64,000 nt of DNA from Nocardioides acrostichi (GTDB taxonomy: Bacteria > Actinomycetota > Actinomycetes > Propionibacteriales > Nocardioidaceae). The notes beneath the pieces are model-generated. The model was not told the origin of the DNA. It saw only the letters and a program-made list of their open reading frames with translations, and did no database searches. Below, piece after piece: positions 39,223 to 49,882 of the stretch. The position numbers and the translations under genes were made by a program. Every line of letters starts with the position of its first letter. Position 1 is the stretch's first letter. Where the stretch lies: NCBI RefSeq assembly GCF_015319165.1, contig NZ_JADIVZ010000008.1, positions 103,625-167,624 of the forward strand, read 5' to 3'.

Positions 39223-40079
39223 CGGTTGCTCCTGGTGGGATTGGTGGGGTGCGGCAGCCGTCCGGTGACGGGGTCGCGATCGGGATTGGGCGGGAGGGGT
39301 CGCACTCCGAGCGCGTGCAGGATGTCGGCTCGCGCGGCCGCGACCTCGGGGCGCTCGGGCGAGCGCTCGGTGCGGGGCAGCTCGGTGCGCCACTCGTAGG
39401 AGATGAGCCCCTGATCGAGCACCACGACGCGGTCGGCGAGCGCCAGGGCCTCGTCGACGTCGTGGGTGACGAGGAGGATGGCCATCCGGTGCTTGCGCCA
39501 CAGCTCGATGACGAGCTGGTGCATCTCGATACGCGTCAGCGCGTCGAGCGCGCTGAACGGCTCGTCGAGCAGCAACAGCTCCGGTTCGACGACCAGGGCT
39601 CGAGCCAGGGAGACCCGCTGCGCCTGCCCGCCCGAGAGGTGCAGGGGCCAGGCGTCGCACCGCTCGGCCAGCCCGACCTCCGCCAGCGCGGCGGTGGCGC
39701 GCCTCGCGCGGTCTCGTCGGTCACCCTCGGCCAGCAGCGCGAGTTCGACGTTGCGTTGCACACGCTGCCAGGGCAGCAGCCGGGGCTCCTGGAACGCGAC
39801 CGCGGTGCGACCGGTGACCCGCACCTCCTCGCGCGGGACGTCGTCGAGACCGGCGAGTCCGCGCAGGAGCGTCGACTTGCCGCACCCGGAGCGTCCGAGC
39901 AGGGCCACGAGCTCGCCCGGGGCGATGCTCAGGTCGATGCCGCGCAGCACCTCACGCTCACCGAAGCGTCGCCGGTGGGAGGCGACCACGGCGACCGGGC
40001 CGACGGGAGCGTCCGGATGCGGGCCGGAGTCGGCCGTCACGGAGGTGCGCGGTGCCGCGGGAGTGCTCAGGCGCGCCAT
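39219..40079 (-). CDS. ABC transporter ATP-binding protein (SsuB/TauB-like)
   Basis: 286 residues. Walker A GRSGCGKST, signature LSGGQ, Walker B LLLLDEP and the H-loop THDVDEA are intact. The approximately 30-residue N-terminal and 50-residue C-terminal tails are longer than in typical SsuB. It energises uptake with the neighbouring permease and lipoprotein. It overlaps the permease by 13 bases and the binding-protein gene by four. Confidence 0.92.
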   Translation of the reverse strand: MARLSTPAAPRTSVTADSGPHPDAPVGPVAVVASHRRRFGEREVLRGIDLSIAPGELVALLGRSGCGKSTLLRGLAGLDDVPREEVRVTGRTAVAFQEPRLLPWQRVQRNVELALLAEGDRRDRARRATAALAEVGLAERCDAWPLHLSGGQAQRVSLARALVVEPELLLLDEPFSALDALTRIEMHQLVIELWRKHRMAILLVTHDVDEALALADRVVVLDQGLISYEWRTELPRTERSPERPEVAAARADILHALGVRPLPPNPDRDPVTGRLPHPTNPTRSNR

Positions 40080-40951
40080 GCCAGCACCCGCCTCTCCACG
40101 AGGCGGACGAGTGCGTCGGTGAGCAGGCCCAGCAGCATGTAGACCACGAGGCCGACGACGATGACGTCGTTCATGAGGAACTCACGGGCGTCCATGATCA
40201 TCTTGCCGATGCCGCGGTCGGCTGCGATCTGCTCGGCGACGATGAGCGTCAGCCACGCCACCCCCAGGCTCTGGCGCAGCCCGGTCATCGCGTGGGGCAT
40301 CGCCCCCGGGAGGACGACGTAGCGGATCCGCTGCCAGCGCGAGAGTCGCATGCTCGTGGCGGCCTCGGCGATCTTGCGGTCGACCCCACGGATACCGGCG
40401 ACCAGGTTCAGGTAGAGGGGGAAGACGGACCCGAAGGCGACCAGCGCGATCTTCGGCTGCTCGCCCAGCCCCATCCAGAGGATGAACAGGGGGATCAGGC
40501 CCAGATGGGGCAGCATGCGCAGCATCTGCATGGGCGGGTCGATGACGAGCGCGCCCGCTGCGCTGAGCCCGGCGGGCAGTGCCAGCACGATGGCGAGCGC
40601 CGCCCCGATCGCGAACCCCAGCAGGGCTCGCTGCGCCGAGACCAGGGTGTTCTGCTGCAGCGTCGAGCCGAAGAGTCCCTGCGTGACGAGGTCGCGGACG
40701 GTGCCGGCGATGGTGACCGGGGAGGCCAGGGTGCTCTCCTGGAGCACGCCGAGGCTGCTCAGGGCCTGCCAGAGCACGAGCAGGGCGAGTGGCGAGAGCC
40801 ACGGGAGCAGGGCGCGCCCCACGCGCCCCGCCGACCGGCTCCTCGCGGGTGCTGCGACTCGCAGGGGGTCCGTGGGGGGACCACCGCGGGGTAGGTCGGG
40901 ATCGACGATGCCGGCGGCTGCCGGCACCTCAGTGATCGTTGACGAGGACAT
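40067..40951 (-). CDS. ABC transporter permease (SsuC/TauC-like)
   Basis: 294 residues with about six membrane helices. The coupling loop EAATSMRLSRWQRIRYVVLP is the EAA motif that contacts the ATPase, in the usual place for SsuC/TauC proteins. The first 40 residues are hydrophilic. Its ATG lies 23 bases inside the end of the ROK gene, so the operon is read as a coupled unit. Confidence 0.92.
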   Translation of the reverse strand: MSSSTITEVPAAAGIVDPDLPRGGPPTDPLRVAAPARSRSAGRVGRALLPWLSPLALLVLWQALSSLGVLQESTLASPVTIAGTVRDLVTQGLFGSTLQQNTLVSAQRALLGFAIGAALAIVLALPAGLSAAGALVIDPPMQMLRMLPHLGLIPLFILWMGLGEQPKIALVAFGSVFPLYLNLVAGIRGVDRKIAEAATSMRLSRWQRIRYVVLPGAMPHAMTGLRQSLGVAWLTLIVAEQIAADRGIGKMIMDAREFLMNDVIVVGLVVYMLLGLLTDALVRLVERRVLAWRA

Positions 40952-42143
40952 GCGTGCTCTCTCTCCGTTCGGTGGCCACCCCGGCCGGGGGGACGAGGGG
41001 GTCGGATGGGACGAGTGGGACGACGCCCCAGGGGTCGTCGTAGACGGGGCGCAAGGCCGCCGCTCCGGCCGCCACCGCCTGGATCGAGGGCCCGAACTGC
41101 GTGAAGACGGGTTCGATCGCGGGGAGCCGTGTGGTGGCGGCGAACGCCCGGGTCACCTCGGTGACCGCCGGGCGATAGCGGGTGAACGCCTGGCCCAGGA
41201 GGACCAGCCGGTCGGGGTCGACCATGTCGCGGACCCGAGCGGCCATCCGGCCCAGGCTCCGCGCTCGCTGCCGCAACGCGCCGTCGGCCGCGCGGTCGCC
41301 CGACTCGGCGCTCGCGACCAGCGCTGCCACGTCTGCACGCGACGCGAGTCGATCGCCGAGGGCTCGCGCGCCGACGGCCTGGTCGCCGGCCGCGACCGCG
41401 AAGCAGCCGCGCGCGCCGCACTCGCACGGCACGTCGTCGTCCACGGGGAAGTGCGTCAGCCGTACGGGGTGTGACACCTCGGCGCGGGACTCGTGCTCGG
41501 AGACCAGCACGAAGCTCGCCGTGCTCCGGGCGTAGACGTAGAGGGTCACACCGTCGCGCTCGTGCCCACGGAGGGCGTGGTCGGCGGAGGCGGCGGCCGA
41601 GAGGTGGTGGGCCGAGACCACGTCGAGCCCCAGCTCCTCGTGGAGGCGTGCCGCTGCCTCCTCGCGGTCGAGTGAGAGGTCGGGCCAGGGGCCGACGAGC
41701 CCCGCGCCGAGCGGAACCCGCTGCGGGAGCGAGCGCAGCATCTGCGCCACCGCCGAGGCGGTCTCGGTCGCGTCGAAGCGACCGGGCGTGTGCGCACGCT
41801 CGCGAGAGGCGACGACGCGGCCGGAGAGATCGCTCAGCGAGACCGTCGTCGCAGCGAGCCCGACGTGCACGCCCACCACCACGAAGCGGGAGACGTCGAG
41901 CTCCACGGGGACGCTCGGGCGGCCGGCGACGCCCGCAGGCACGAGGTCGGGACGCTCGCGCACCAGACCGGCCTCGACGAGGCGCGGCACCACGCGGGCG
42001 ACCGTCGCGACACTGAGCCCGGTCGAGCGGGTCAGGTGATCGCGCGTGCGGGGGGCAGCACGCCGCAGTGCCTCGAGGATCTGCGTCGCCGCGGGGGCCT
42101 CGTGGCCGCGCGCGACGACCAGCCGGGGGGAAGCGGGCACCAT
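40929..42143 (-). CDS. ROK family transcriptional regulator
   Basis: 404 residues. The N-terminal winged helix (about residues 10-80) holds TRDHLTRSTGLSVATVARVV, and the C-terminal half is a ROK (sugar-kinase-like) domain with cysteine motif CECGARGC, the typical ROK zinc site. It starts from the ATG at 42143; the open frame upstream of it is not conserved. It is the first gene of the transporter operon and probably controls both it and the divergent dioxygenase through the palindrome just upstream. Confidence 0.9.
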   Translation of the reverse strand: MVPASPRLVVARGHEAPAATQILEALRRAAPRTRDHLTRSTGLSVATVARVVPRLVEAGLVRERPDLVPAGVAGRPSVPVELDVSRFVVVGVHVGLAATTVSLSDLSGRVVASRERAHTPGRFDATETASAVAQMLRSLPQRVPLGAGLVGPWPDLSLDREEAAARLHEELGLDVVSAHHLSAAASADHALRGHERDGVTLYVYARSTASFVLVSEHESRAEVSHPVRLTHFPVDDDVPCECGARGCFAVAAGDQAVGARALGDRLASRADVAALVASAESGDRAADGALRQRARSLGRMAARVRDMVDPDRLVLLGQAFTRYRPAVTEVTRAFAATTRLPAIEPVFTQFGPSIQAVAAGAAALRPVYDDPWGVVPLVPSDPLVPPAGVATERRESTHVLVNDH

Positions 42144-42152
42144 CCAGCCTCT

Positions 42153-42179
42153 CAATGTCGAGTAATTTGATCGACATTG
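42153..42179. promoter_or_regulatory. Operator-like perfect palindrome upstream of ROK gene
   Basis: CAATGTCGA (42153-42161) and TCGACATTG (42171-42179) are exact inverted repeats separated by nine A/T-rich bases. The repeat begins nine bases upstream of the ROK ATG and lies in the gap shared with the divergent tauD-like gene. Size and placement fit an autoregulatory ROK operator. Confidence 0.75.
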
Positions 42180-42342
42180 ACCATAACGGCTCGCTGGGCC
42201 CAACCCGCACATCCGCCACCACAACCAGGGTGTTTCGCTCGACGCGAGAGAAAGGCTTCTCACCTGGCCTGGGGCCCTCCCAGCATGGCTAGGTCGCACC
42301 GGGTACGCCGGTGCGGCCTTCCCCTCGACGAAGGAGCCGCAG

Positions 42343-43317
42343 ATGAGCATCGACACCCCCCTCGCCCCCTCCCGCGCCCGCACCGCGCGCGTCACGAATC
42401 GCCCTGCTCCCGAGCTCGGGGTCACCCGGATCGGTGGTCGCATCGGGGCGGAGCTGTCCGGCGTCCGCCTCGGTGCGGATCTGCCCGAGGAGACGATCGC
42501 GCGGATCCGCCACGCCCTCCTCGCGCACAAGGTCGTCTTCGTGCGGGGGCAGCACCACCTCGACGACGAGGCCCAGATCGGGTTCGCCGAACGCCTGGGC
42601 CCCCTCACCACGGCCCACCCCACCGTCAACACCGGCAGCGCCCGCGTGCTGGCCGTAGCCGCCAAGCAGGGCATGGCCGCCAACAGCTGGCACACCGACG
42701 TGACGTTCGTCGACCGGGTGCCGGCCATCAGCGTGCTGCGCGGCGTGGCGATCCCGGCCTACGGCGGCACCACCACCTGGGCGAACACCGCCTCGGCGTA
42801 CCAGGCACTTCCCGAGCCGCTGCGGGTGCTGGCCGAGAGCCTGCGCGCCGTGCACACCAACGACTACGACTACGCCGCCACCGCCGAGTCGCCCGAGCGT
42901 GGCGAGGAGGACGACGTGTTCGACCGCCGAGAGTTCGGCAAGGTTCCCTTCCGCACCGAGCACCCCGTCGTCGCGGTGCACCCGGAGACGGGTGAGCGGT
43001 GCCTGCTGCTCGGGCACTTCGTCGAGCGCTTCGTCGGACTCAACACCGCGGAGTCACACGCCGTGTTCACGCTGCTGCAACAGCGCGTCACCGCACTCGA
43101 GAACACCGTGCGCTGGACCTGGCGCGAAGGCGACGTCGCCCTGTGGGACAACCGCGCCACCCAGCACTACGCCGTCGCCGACTTCGACGACCAGTACCGC
43201 GAGGTGCGGCGCATCACCGTGGCCGGCGGCGTGCCGGTCGGCGTCGACGGACGACCTGGGCGTGTCCTCGAAGGCGACGCCTCGGCGTACGCGAGCCTCG
43301 ACGACCTGATCAGCTGA
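42343..43317 (+). CDS. TauD/TfdA family 2-oxoglutarate-dependent dioxygenase
   Basis: 324 residues. The iron triad is H117/D119 (WHTDVTF) and H275 (TQHYAV), with R290 (EVRRIT) for 2-oxoglutarate. Family enzymes release sulfite from taurine or alkanesulfonates, or cleave related substrates. GAAGGAG lies 7 bases before the ATG. Its position divergent from a sulfonate-type ABC operon supports sulfur scavenging from organosulfonates, but the substrate is inferred. The last eight bases overlap the convergent gene. Confidence 0.9.
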   Translation: MSIDTPLAPSRARTARVTNRPAPELGVTRIGGRIGAELSGVRLGADLPEETIARIRHALLAHKVVFVRGQHHLDDEAQIGFAERLGPLTTAHPTVNTGSARVLAVAAKQGMAANSWHTDVTFVDRVPAISVLRGVAIPAYGGTTTWANTASAYQALPEPLRVLAESLRAVHTNDYDYAATAESPERGEEDDVFDRREFGKVPFRTEHPVVAVHPETGERCLLLGHFVERFVGLNTAESHAVFTLLQQRVTALENTVRWTWREGDVALWDNRATQHYAVADFDDQYREVRRITVAGGVPVGVDGRPGRVLEGDASAYASLDDLIS

Positions 43318-43912
43318 TCTTCGGAGGCCGCCGCTGCGGCGCACGCCGGTCGACGTAGTCACGGGCGTGCGCCGGGCTCCACCCGTGCGCCTCGACCAGA
43401 CCCCGGACGATCGTGTCGCAGTAGGCGGGCGAGGGCCGCACGTGCGGCACCCCCGTCGCGCCGTGCGGGGCGGTGAAGGTCAGCATGGGGGCACCGTCTC
43501 GTCGTCCGACCTCGACGAGTGTCTCGTACTCGCCCGGGCCGAGACGGTGCCGGCCGCCGGCCAGCGGCGCGAGCACGAGCGCCTCGACGGGGTCGTTCTC
43601 GGCGGGCAGCCGGTACATCTCCTGGGCGGCGATGTCGGCGAACTGCCCGGCACTCACGAGATAGGCGCGCGCCGCGGTGCTCCCCGGCGTGAGGTGGTCG
43701 TAGAACGCCACCCCGCCGCCCCACTGCGGCGAGTCGCCGGCGAAGTACACGGTGCCCGGCAGCCAGACCGCGGCGTCGGCCAGTGGCGGGCTGGTGTCGC
43801 GGGCTCCGGGGTTGCTGCGCGCACCTCCCGGCGGGCAGCCGCCCGCGAGGTAGCAGTCGAGACGGTCCCGGGCCAGGTTCGAGCCGTAGGAGACGTACCA
43901 GACGTGGGTCAT
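43310..43912 (-). CDS. Gamma-glutamylcyclotransferase-fold protein
   Basis: 200 residues. The opening [19 protein letters not shown] contains YGSN, the glycine-rich loop of the gamma-glutamylcyclotransferase/AIG2 fold, and the middle has [18 protein letters not shown]. Homologues are often misnamed histone deacetylase; nothing here supports that. The catalytic glutamate cannot be assigned with confidence. I used the ATG at 43912 rather than an in-frame ATG 16 codons upstream, which lies in a terminator. Function unknown. Confidence 0.78.
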   Translation of the reverse strand: MTHVWYVSYGSNLARDRLDCYLAGGCPPGGARSNPGARDTSPPLADAAVWLPGTVYFAGDSPQWGGGVAFYDHLTPGSTAARAYLVSAGQFADIAAQEMYRLPAENDPVEALVLAPLAGGRHRLGPGEYETLVEVGRRDGAPMLTFTAPHGATGVPHVRPSPAYCDTIVRGLVEAHGWSPAHARDYVDRRAPQRRPPKIS

Positions 43913-43945
43913 CGTGCTCCACCGTAACGACGCCGAGAGGGAGCA

Positions 43946-43981
43946 CGACGGCCCGCCCACCTCGCGGTGGACGGGCCGTCG
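43946..43981 (-). terminator. Terminator downstream of the M6 protease gene
   Basis: Arms of 16 bases (CGACGGCCCGCCCACC, 43946-43961; GGTGGACGGGCCGTCG, 43966-43981) pair with one mismatch around a TCGC tetraloop. It lies 19 bases after the protease stop in its direction of transcription. Confidence 0.85.
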
Positions 43982-44000
43982 CCGGTGGTGGCGCGATGCC

Positions 44001-46385
44001 CTACTTCGAGGGGTGCACCTTCACGACCATCACGTTGTTCTTCTTCTTGATCTTCTTGACGAAGATCGTGGTGCCGGTCTTCGGCACGTCGACGCTGTAC
44101 CAGCCGGGCTGGTAGCGGCCCTCGTGCGTGCCGGTGCCGTGCTCGTCACTGTCGAACCACCAGTCGAGGTTGTCGTCGAACGTGCGCTCGGGGGTGATGC
44201 GCGGCAGCTGGAACGGGTCGCCGAGGTAGTGCAGCGTCTGACCACCCGTCTTGGCCGGACCGAACGCGGAGTCGAACGTCGCCGTCCGCGGCCGGGCGAG
44301 GGATCCGTCCGGCGTGTGGATGAAGTTCGGGTGCGCGTCGACCGGCAGGATCTCGCCGGATCCGGGGTGATCGCCGACGTTGTTGTCGGCTACCGAGGTG
44401 TCCCAGTAGGTGATGAGCGCGCCCGGACCGTTGCGGAAGAACTCGACCTCGTTCGGGTTGTCTCCCCCGACGAAGTTGTAGAGGTGCTTGAGCAGCCGGT
44501 CGCGGCCGACGTAGGAGCGGTTGTCGACGAAGTACGCGTTGGTGTACTGGTCGGTCTCCTCGCCGGTCGTGGTGGTGAACCCGTCGAGCTCCCAGCCCTC
44601 GGCACCCGCCTCGGCGGTGCCGAGGGTGGTGCCGGCCAGGGCGATGTCGTCGACCTTGAAGCCGGGCAGGGCGTAGCCGCCGTCGGTGACGTACTCGAAG
44701 CGGACGTCGGTGGCGTCGTCGGGCACGGTGGCCGAGAGGTCGACCCAGCCGTCGCTCTCCCCGGTGATGCCCGTGCCGTCGGAGGTGCCGCCGTCGGCCG
44801 GGTCGGTGGACTGGCTGGTCTCGAGGAAGCTCCAGGTGTCGCCGTCGTCGTTGGAGTAGGCGAGGTAGGCGTAGTCGTAGCCGGACTCGATGGAGTAGTC
44901 GACCTTCGCGGTGAGCTCGCCGCCACCTTCGACCGGGTAGGTCATGGTGTTGTCGAGGTCGTCGCCCTGGCCCGAGTAGTAGTAGCGCTCGCCGCAGGTG
45001 TCGCAGGGTGCGCCGTACTGCTTGGTGACCGACTTGTCGGGCAGCAGCACGATCAGGCCGTTCTTCTGCTTGCCACTGGTCGAGGCGCCGGGGCGCACGT
45101 AGTGGTAGGACGTGCGTCCGGTGCGGGCGACGTCGTAGTCGAGCCAGCCGAGCTGGAACTTCTCCCAGGCGCCGAACGGCATCGGCCGCTCGCCGATGCC
45201 GGAGTCCTTGACTCCGGTGCCGCGCGACTGCGACATCAGCGACCAGAAGCCGACGGAGTTCTCCGCGCCGCCGGTGTTGCCGGAGGTGTCGTAGAGGTCG
45301 GGCAGGCCGAGGTCGTGGCCGAACTCGTGGGCGAACACCGAGAGGCCGCCGTTCTCCGGCTGGATGGTGTAGTCGCCGACCCACACACCCGTGGGGTTGT
45401 CGGGCAGGGCCACGTCGGCGCCGTCGGGGTCGGAGACGCCGCCCTCGCCGACGTTGACTCCGCCGAACTGACCGCCGTCGACCGGGCCGGTGCCGTACGG
45501 CTCGACCTGGGCGTACCAGCGGTGGCTCCAGATGGCGTCCCCGGCGTAGATCGGGTCGCCGTCGGCCTGGTCGCCGCCCGCGTGCACGATCTGGAAGTGG
45601 TCGATGTAGCCGTCGGGCTCGTTGAAGTCGCCGTCGTTGTCGTAGTCGTAGCGGTCTTGGGTATCGAACGTCTTGAGGTACTTCGTGATCCGGTCCATCG
45701 ACCAGCCGGCGTCGAGCTTGTCCTGGGTCCAGGTCGAGAGCGCGTCGCGGATGAGGTACCAGGTGTTCGAGCAGGCGATGGAGCCGCAGTAGTCACGGCC
45801 GTACCGGGCCTCGTTGAAGGGCACCTTGACCCAGTCGGTGACGGTGCCGTCGACGGAGTACTGACCGCTGGACTGGTCCTCGTAGAACTTCTTCATGCGC
45901 TTGAAGTACATGTCCTGGTAGTGCGACTGGTCGTAGTCGGACTGCCAGACGGTGCTGTTGTCGACCGAGCGGTCGGGCTTGGGGATCTCGTTGTGCAACG
46001 GGCCATCGAAGCGCTGGGCCTCGCTGTCCTCGCCATCGGGGTAGGCGGAGTGGCGGGTGTCGCCGAACTCGGCGAGCACGACGAAGATCTTGTCGGTGCC
46101 GGTCTGGGCGATCTTGCCGTAGGTGCCGGGCGCGACCTTCTCCGAGACGCCCGTGCCGCCTCGCTTGAGCCGCTGCGCGAGCGCCTGCTGGCGTACGTCG
46201 TCGTACTTCTTCTGCCACGGCATGCTCAAGGAGTCGCCGACGTCCTTGGGCTGCGGGGTGGCGTCGGACGCGCTGGGGGTGGCGCCCGAGGGGCCGGCGA
46301 TCGCCGGCAGCGTGAAGGCGGCCGCGACCAGCGCGGTGCTCGCCAGTGTCACGAGGCGTGACTGTCTCACGTGGTTTCCTCTCAT
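44001..46385 (-). CDS. Secreted M6 family (immune inhibitor A-like) metalloprotease
   Basis: 794 residues with a signal peptide ([20 protein letters not shown], then a hydrophobic stretch to PAIAG). The zinc site [11 protein letters not shown] lies about residue 350 and matches the M6 consensus; the fold continues with the characteristic YDTSGN and [11 protein letters not shown] segments. Two beta-domains follow in the C-terminal half, with Asp-rich calcium-like motifs. Such enzymes degrade host or environmental proteins outside the cell. No S-layer or sortase anchor is seen. Monocistronic, with a strong terminator. Confidence 0.9.
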   Translation of the reverse strand: MRGNHVRQSRLVTLASTALVAAAFTLPAIAGPSGATPSASDATPQPKDVGDSLSMPWQKKYDDVRQQALAQRLKRGGTGVSEKVAPGTYGKIAQTGTDKIFVVLAEFGDTRHSAYPDGEDSEAQRFDGPLHNEIPKPDRSVDNSTVWQSDYDQSHYQDMYFKRMKKFYEDQSSGQYSVDGTVTDWVKVPFNEARYGRDYCGSIACSNTWYLIRDALSTWTQDKLDAGWSMDRITKYLKTFDTQDRYDYDNDGDFNEPDGYIDHFQIVHAGGDQADGDPIYAGDAIWSHRWYAQVEPYGTGPVDGGQFGGVNVGEGGVSDPDGADVALPDNPTGVWVGDYTIQPENGGLSVFAHEFGHDLGLPDLYDTSGNTGGAENSVGFWSLMSQSRGTGVKDSGIGERPMPFGAWEKFQLGWLDYDVARTGRTSYHYVRPGASTSGKQKNGLIVLLPDKSVTKQYGAPCDTCGERYYYSGQGDDLDNTMTYPVEGGGELTAKVDYSIESGYDYAYLAYSNDDGDTWSFLETSQSTDPADGGTSDGTGITGESDGWVDLSATVPDDATDVRFEYVTDGGYALPGFKVDDIALAGTTLGTAEAGAEGWELDGFTTTTGEETDQYTNAYFVDNRSYVGRDRLLKHLYNFVGGDNPNEVEFFRNGPGALITYWDTSVADNNVGDHPGSGEILPVDAHPNFIHTPDGSLARPRTATFDSAFGPAKTGGQTLHYLGDPFQLPRITPERTFDDNLDWWFDSDEHGTGTHEGRYQPGWYSVDVPKTGTTIFVKKIKKKNNVMVVKVHPSK

Positions 46386-46603
46386 CCGAGAACGAGCGCC
46401 CGGATGCGCCCGTCAGAGGCCCGGAGCGGGAGTCACCCGACCAGGCACCGCTACCCGACCCCGAGCGGGCATCTCGGCGAAAGAGCGAATCGCCATCGTT
46501 ATCAGTTCGTGACGCACCGGTCGTCACACGATCTGCGGACGACGCGGGGGCGCGCCGCAAACCCTCCCGCTCTCACCCTCCTGGGCCGGGCATTCGGGGT
46601 GAG

Positions 46604-47374
46604 TCAGCGCTGGCGGGCGTCGACGACGACGGCCGTGGCGTTGTCGGTGCCGCCGGCCTCGAGCGCCGCGGCGACGAGCGCGGCCGCCGCCTGCTCCGCG
46701 GTATCGCCGGTCGTGAGCAGCCGCTCGATCTCGTCGGGCCCGAGCAGCCCGCTGACGCCGTCGGAGCACAGCATGACCCGCGGGCAGGTGGCGACCGGCA
46801 CGGTGAAGAAGTCGGGGTTGCCGGCGTGCGGGCCGCCGAGCGCCCGGGTGATGACGTGTCGCTCGGGGTGGTCGGCGACGGCCTCGGGCGCGAGCGCGCC
46901 GGAGTCGACGAGCTCCTGCACCACGGAGTGGTCGACGGTGAGCTGCCGCAGCGCACCCTCGACCACGCCGTAGGCACGCGAGTCGCCGAGGTTCATCAGC
47001 AACCAGGTCGGCTCGCCGGCCACGGTGACGACGGTCGCCGTGACGACGGTGGTGCCGGCGTGGAAGCGGCGGTGCCCGGCCGCGCGCTGTTCGGCGCCGT
47101 AGCGCAGGATCCGCTCCTGGCAGCGTGCGAGCAGGCGCACCAGGTCGCCCTCCTCGACGTCGCGCGGTGCGCCTTCGCCGACCTCGCCGACCTCGCGGGC
47201 CAGCCTGGCGATCTCCTCGACGGTGATCGCGCTGGCGACATCACCCCCGTCGTGGCCCCCCATGCCATCGGCCACCCCGAACAGCGGGGGCTGCACGGCA
47301 TAGGCGTCTTCGTTGGCGGCCCGCACCCTGCCGACGTCGGTGACCGCACCGTGGGTCAGGAGCAGCGCGCTCAC
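46604..47374 (-). CDS. PP2C-family serine/threonine phosphatase
   Basis: 256 residues, GTG start at 47374 inferred from the conserved [14 protein letters not shown] opening. Metal-binding motifs are in place: NEDA near the start, [26 protein letters not shown] and [10 protein letters not shown]. It is a soluble PP2C enzyme of the PstP type without a membrane tail, likely acting on Ser/Thr-phosphorylated proteins. Its start is 30 bases from the divergent helicase-associated gene. A long upstream extension in frame is a shadow. Confidence 0.92.
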   Translation of the reverse strand: MSALLLTHGAVTDVGRVRAANEDAYAVQPPLFGVADGMGGHDGGDVASAITVEEIARLAREVGEVGEGAPRDVEEGDLVRLLARCQERILRYGAEQRAAGHRRFHAGTTVVTATVVTVAGEPTWLLMNLGDSRAYGVVEGALRQLTVDHSVVQELVDSGALAPEAVADHPERHVITRALGGPHAGNPDFFTVPVATCPRVMLCSDGVSGLLGPDEIERLLTTGDTAEQAAAALVAAALEAGGTDNATAVVVDARQR

Positions 47375-47404
47375 CGGGCGGCCCGCCCCGGTAGCGTGGT
47401 TCGG

Positions 47405-49693
47405 GTGTCGACCACCGGACCGGACGCCGCTGCGCCGCGCGCCGGGTACCGCTCGCTGGCCGACCAGCTGCGGGCGTGGCCCGACGACCGGCTCACCCGG
47501 CTGCTGAGCGCCCGTCTCGACCTCGCCACCCCTGCTCCTCACGACTCCGGCCAGTTGGCCTCCCGCGCAGCCACCCGGTCTTCGATCCTCCGGGCCCTCG
47601 ACCAGCTCACCCGCACCGAGCTCGCTGTGCTCGACGCGGTGGTGGTGGCGGGCCACGCGACGAGGGCCACCCTGCCATCCATCCTGCACGCGAGCACCGA
47701 CAACGTCGACGCCGCGCTCGTCACGTTGCTCGACCGGGCGCTGGTCTGGGAGTCGGCGGCTGGCCTGCGTCCGGTGACCGGAGCGGGCGAGGCGATGGTC
47801 GCGGGCTCGGCGGCGGGCACGAGCGGACTGCGACCCTGCTCGGCCGAGCCGATGGCGGCGTCCGAGATCGAGGCGCACGTCTCGCAGCTCTCGCCGCAGG
47901 CCGAGGCGATGCTGCGACACGTGCTCGACTCCGGTGGCGAGGCCACGAGCGGGACGGCGCGCACCACGGTGTCGCCCGACCGGGCGCGCACCCCGGCCGA
48001 GGAGCTGATCGCCCGCCGGCTGCTCCAGCCTCGAGGCGACGGCTCGCTCGTGCTGCCCGGCGAGGTGGGGCTGGTGCTGCGCGGCGGACGCACGACGTCC
48101 GAGCCGGTCGACGCGGTGCCCGAGGTGGCGACGTCCGCGCGGGATGCGGCGCTGGTCGACCGTACGGGGGCGGGGGCGGCGTTCGAGTTCGTGCGCCGCG
48201 TCGAGCAGCTCGCCGACGCGTGGGCGGTGCGGCCGCCGTCGTGCCTGCGCAACGGTGGTCTGGGCGTGCGCGAGCTGCGGGCGGCGGCCGGCGAGCTGGG
48301 CGTCGAGGAGCGGTACGCCGCCCTGGTGGTCGAGGTGGCCGCCGAGGCGTCGCTGCTGGCGGTGGGGCAGACGGTGGACGGAGAGCCGGTGTGGCTGCCC
48401 ACCGACGAGCTCGACCGCTGGGTGGCCAAGGAGCCGGCGCAGCGGTGGCTGGTGCTGGCGCGCGCGTGGTGGGGCAGCAACCGGCTGCCGGGACTGGTGG
48501 GCTCGCGTGACACCGCCGGCAAGACCTGGAACGCGCTCGTGCCCGAGCTCGCCGGGGTGCACCAGGTCTCGACCCGCGGCCTGGTGCTCTCGGAGCTGGC
48601 GGGTCTGCCGGCGGGCCAGGTGCTGGCGACGGGCACCGGGCTGCCGGGGCTGGTGGAGCGGGTGGCGTTCCTGCGCCCGCGGCGCCCGCGCACGCGTGAT
48701 GACATGGTGGCGTGGGCGGTGGCCGAGGCCGCCGACCTGGGCGTCACCGGGCTGGGCGGGCTCACCACCTATGGCCGGCTGCTGGTGGACGGCGACGACG
48801 CTGCCGCTGTGTTGGCCGCGTTGGCTGCCTTGTTGCCCGACCCGGTCGACCACGTGCTGGTGCAGGCCGACCTCACCGCGGTGGCGCCCGGGCCGCTGGA
48901 GTCGTCTCTGGCGCGGCGGCTCGCGACGGTGGCCGCCGTGGAGTCGCGCGGCGGGGCGACCGTGTACCGGTTCACGCCCGCCTCCGTGCGGCGCGCCCTC
49001 GACCTGGGCTGGACGGCCATCGAGGTGCACGACTTCCTCGCCGAGGTCTCGCGCACCCCGGTCCCGCAGCCGTTGACCTATCTGGTCGACGACACCGCCC
49101 GCACGTTCGGGTCGATCCGGGTCGGGCACGCCGAGGCGTTCCTGCGGGCCGACGACGAGACCGCGCTCGCCGAGCTCCTGCACCACCCCGGCGCCTCCTC
49201 GCTGGGGCTGCGGCGGTTGGCGCCGACAGTGCTCATCTCGACGCTGCCGCTCGACATGCTGCTCCCCCGGCTGCGCGCTCTCGGGGCCGCGCCGGTGGTG
49301 GAGGGCCCCGACGGCACGGTGCAGGTGGCGCGGCCGGACCGGCTGCGCGCCCGCACCCCACGAGCGCAGCGCTCCGGTGGTGCCCGTGCCGCCCGCGACG
49401 CCGCGTCGGTCGCGGCCGTCGTGGTCGCCGTCCGCTCCGGCGACGCCGCAGCGGCCTCGCGCCCGGCCGCGGCGCCCGAGCTCTCGCCGTCCGGCTCGTT
49501 GGCGGCGCTACGCGAGGCGATGGACGCACGCGCCGCGGTGGTGATCGGGTACGTCGACAACCACGGCGGACGCTCGGAGCGCCTGGTCGAGCCCGTCTCC
49601 TTGGACGGCGGCCGGCTCGTCGCCCGCGACCGGCGCTCCGACGACGTCCGTGAGTTCGCCGTGCACCGCATCACGTCGGTGCGGCGGGCGTGA
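47405..49693 (+). CDS. Helicase-associated protein with XPB N-terminal-like and WYL-like domains
   Basis: 762 residues, GTG start. The family (helicase C-terminal-domain containing protein, Helicase_C_3 type) is regularly encoded next to the bacterial XPB helicase. The N-terminal half is mostly helical ([20 protein letters not shown] onward), and the C-terminal 60 residues resemble a WYL-type domain ([20 protein letters not shown]). No ATPase motifs are visible. It may bind DNA or nucleotide ligands with the downstream helicase, from which it is separated by the 62-bp repeats. Confidence 0.82.
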   Translation: MSTTGPDAAAPRAGYRSLADQLRAWPDDRLTRLLSARLDLATPAPHDSGQLASRAATRSSILRALDQLTRTELAVLDAVVVAGHATRATLPSILHASTDNVDAALVTLLDRALVWESAAGLRPVTGAGEAMVAGSAAGTSGLRPCSAEPMAASEIEAHVSQLSPQAEAMLRHVLDSGGEATSGTARTTVSPDRARTPAEELIARRLLQPRGDGSLVLPGEVGLVLRGGRTTSEPVDAVPEVATSARDAALVDRTGAGAAFEFVRRVEQLADAWAVRPPSCLRNGGLGVRELRAAAGELGVEERYAALVVEVAAEASLLAVGQTVDGEPVWLPTDELDRWVAKEPAQRWLVLARAWWGSNRLPGLVGSRDTAGKTWNALVPELAGVHQVSTRGLVLSELAGLPAGQVLATGTGLPGLVERVAFLRPRRPRTRDDMVAWAVAEAADLGVTGLGGLTTYGRLLVDGDDAAAVLAALAALLPDPVDHVLVQADLTAVAPGPLESSLARRLATVAAVESRGGATVYRFTPASVRRALDLGWTAIEVHDFLAEVSRTPVPQPLTYLVDDTARTFGSIRVGHAEAFLRADDETALAELLHHPGASSLGLRRLAPTVLISTLPLDMLLPRLRALGAAPVVEGPDGTVQVARPDRLRARTPRAQRSGGARAARDAASVAAVVVAVRSGDAAAASRPAAAPELSPSGSLAALREAMDARAAVVIGYVDNHGGRSERLVEPVSLDGGRLVARDRRSDDVREFAVHRITSVRRA

Positions 49694-49694
49694 C

Positions 49695-49843
49695 GGTTCA
49701 TCGGCCCCCCGATGAATCTGCGGGTTCCCGGGTGTTGCCCCATCGTGGAACCCGCAGGTTTATCGGCGCCCCGATGAATCTGCGGGTTCCCGGGTGTTGC
49801 CCCATCGTGGGACTCGCAGGTTTATCGGCGCCCCGATGAATCT
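49695..49843. repeat. 62-bp tandem repeat with internal palindromes (2.4 units)
   Basis: Two full units (49695-49756 and 49757-49818) and a partial third (49819-49843). Each starts GGTTCATCGG or GGTTTATCGG, with TTCATCGG...CCGATGAA-type symmetry, and has a second hairpin from TGCGGGTTCC to a matching right arm, GGAACCCGCA in unit 1. The array begins right after the stop of the helicase-associated gene and ends about 40 bases before the XPB gene. Confidence 0.9.
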
Positions 49844-49882
49844 CACAGCCAGCTGCAACGACCCGATCCGTAGGCTGGAGCA

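Noticed and set aside
43310..43912. Histone deacetylase name for this gene
   Set aside because: The sequence has the YGSN loop of the gamma-glutamylcyclotransferase fold and none of the deacetylase zinc motifs.
43914..46361. 815-codon plus-strand frame opposite the M6 protease
   Set aside because: Val/Gly/Asp-rich shadow without recognisable domains; the opposite strand has signal peptide, zinc motif and terminator.
46604..49186. 860-codon minus-strand frame that includes the PP2C gene
   Set aside because: Only the last 256 codons are PP2C; the upstream part lies opposite the helicase-associated gene and is His/Arg/Gly-rich noise.
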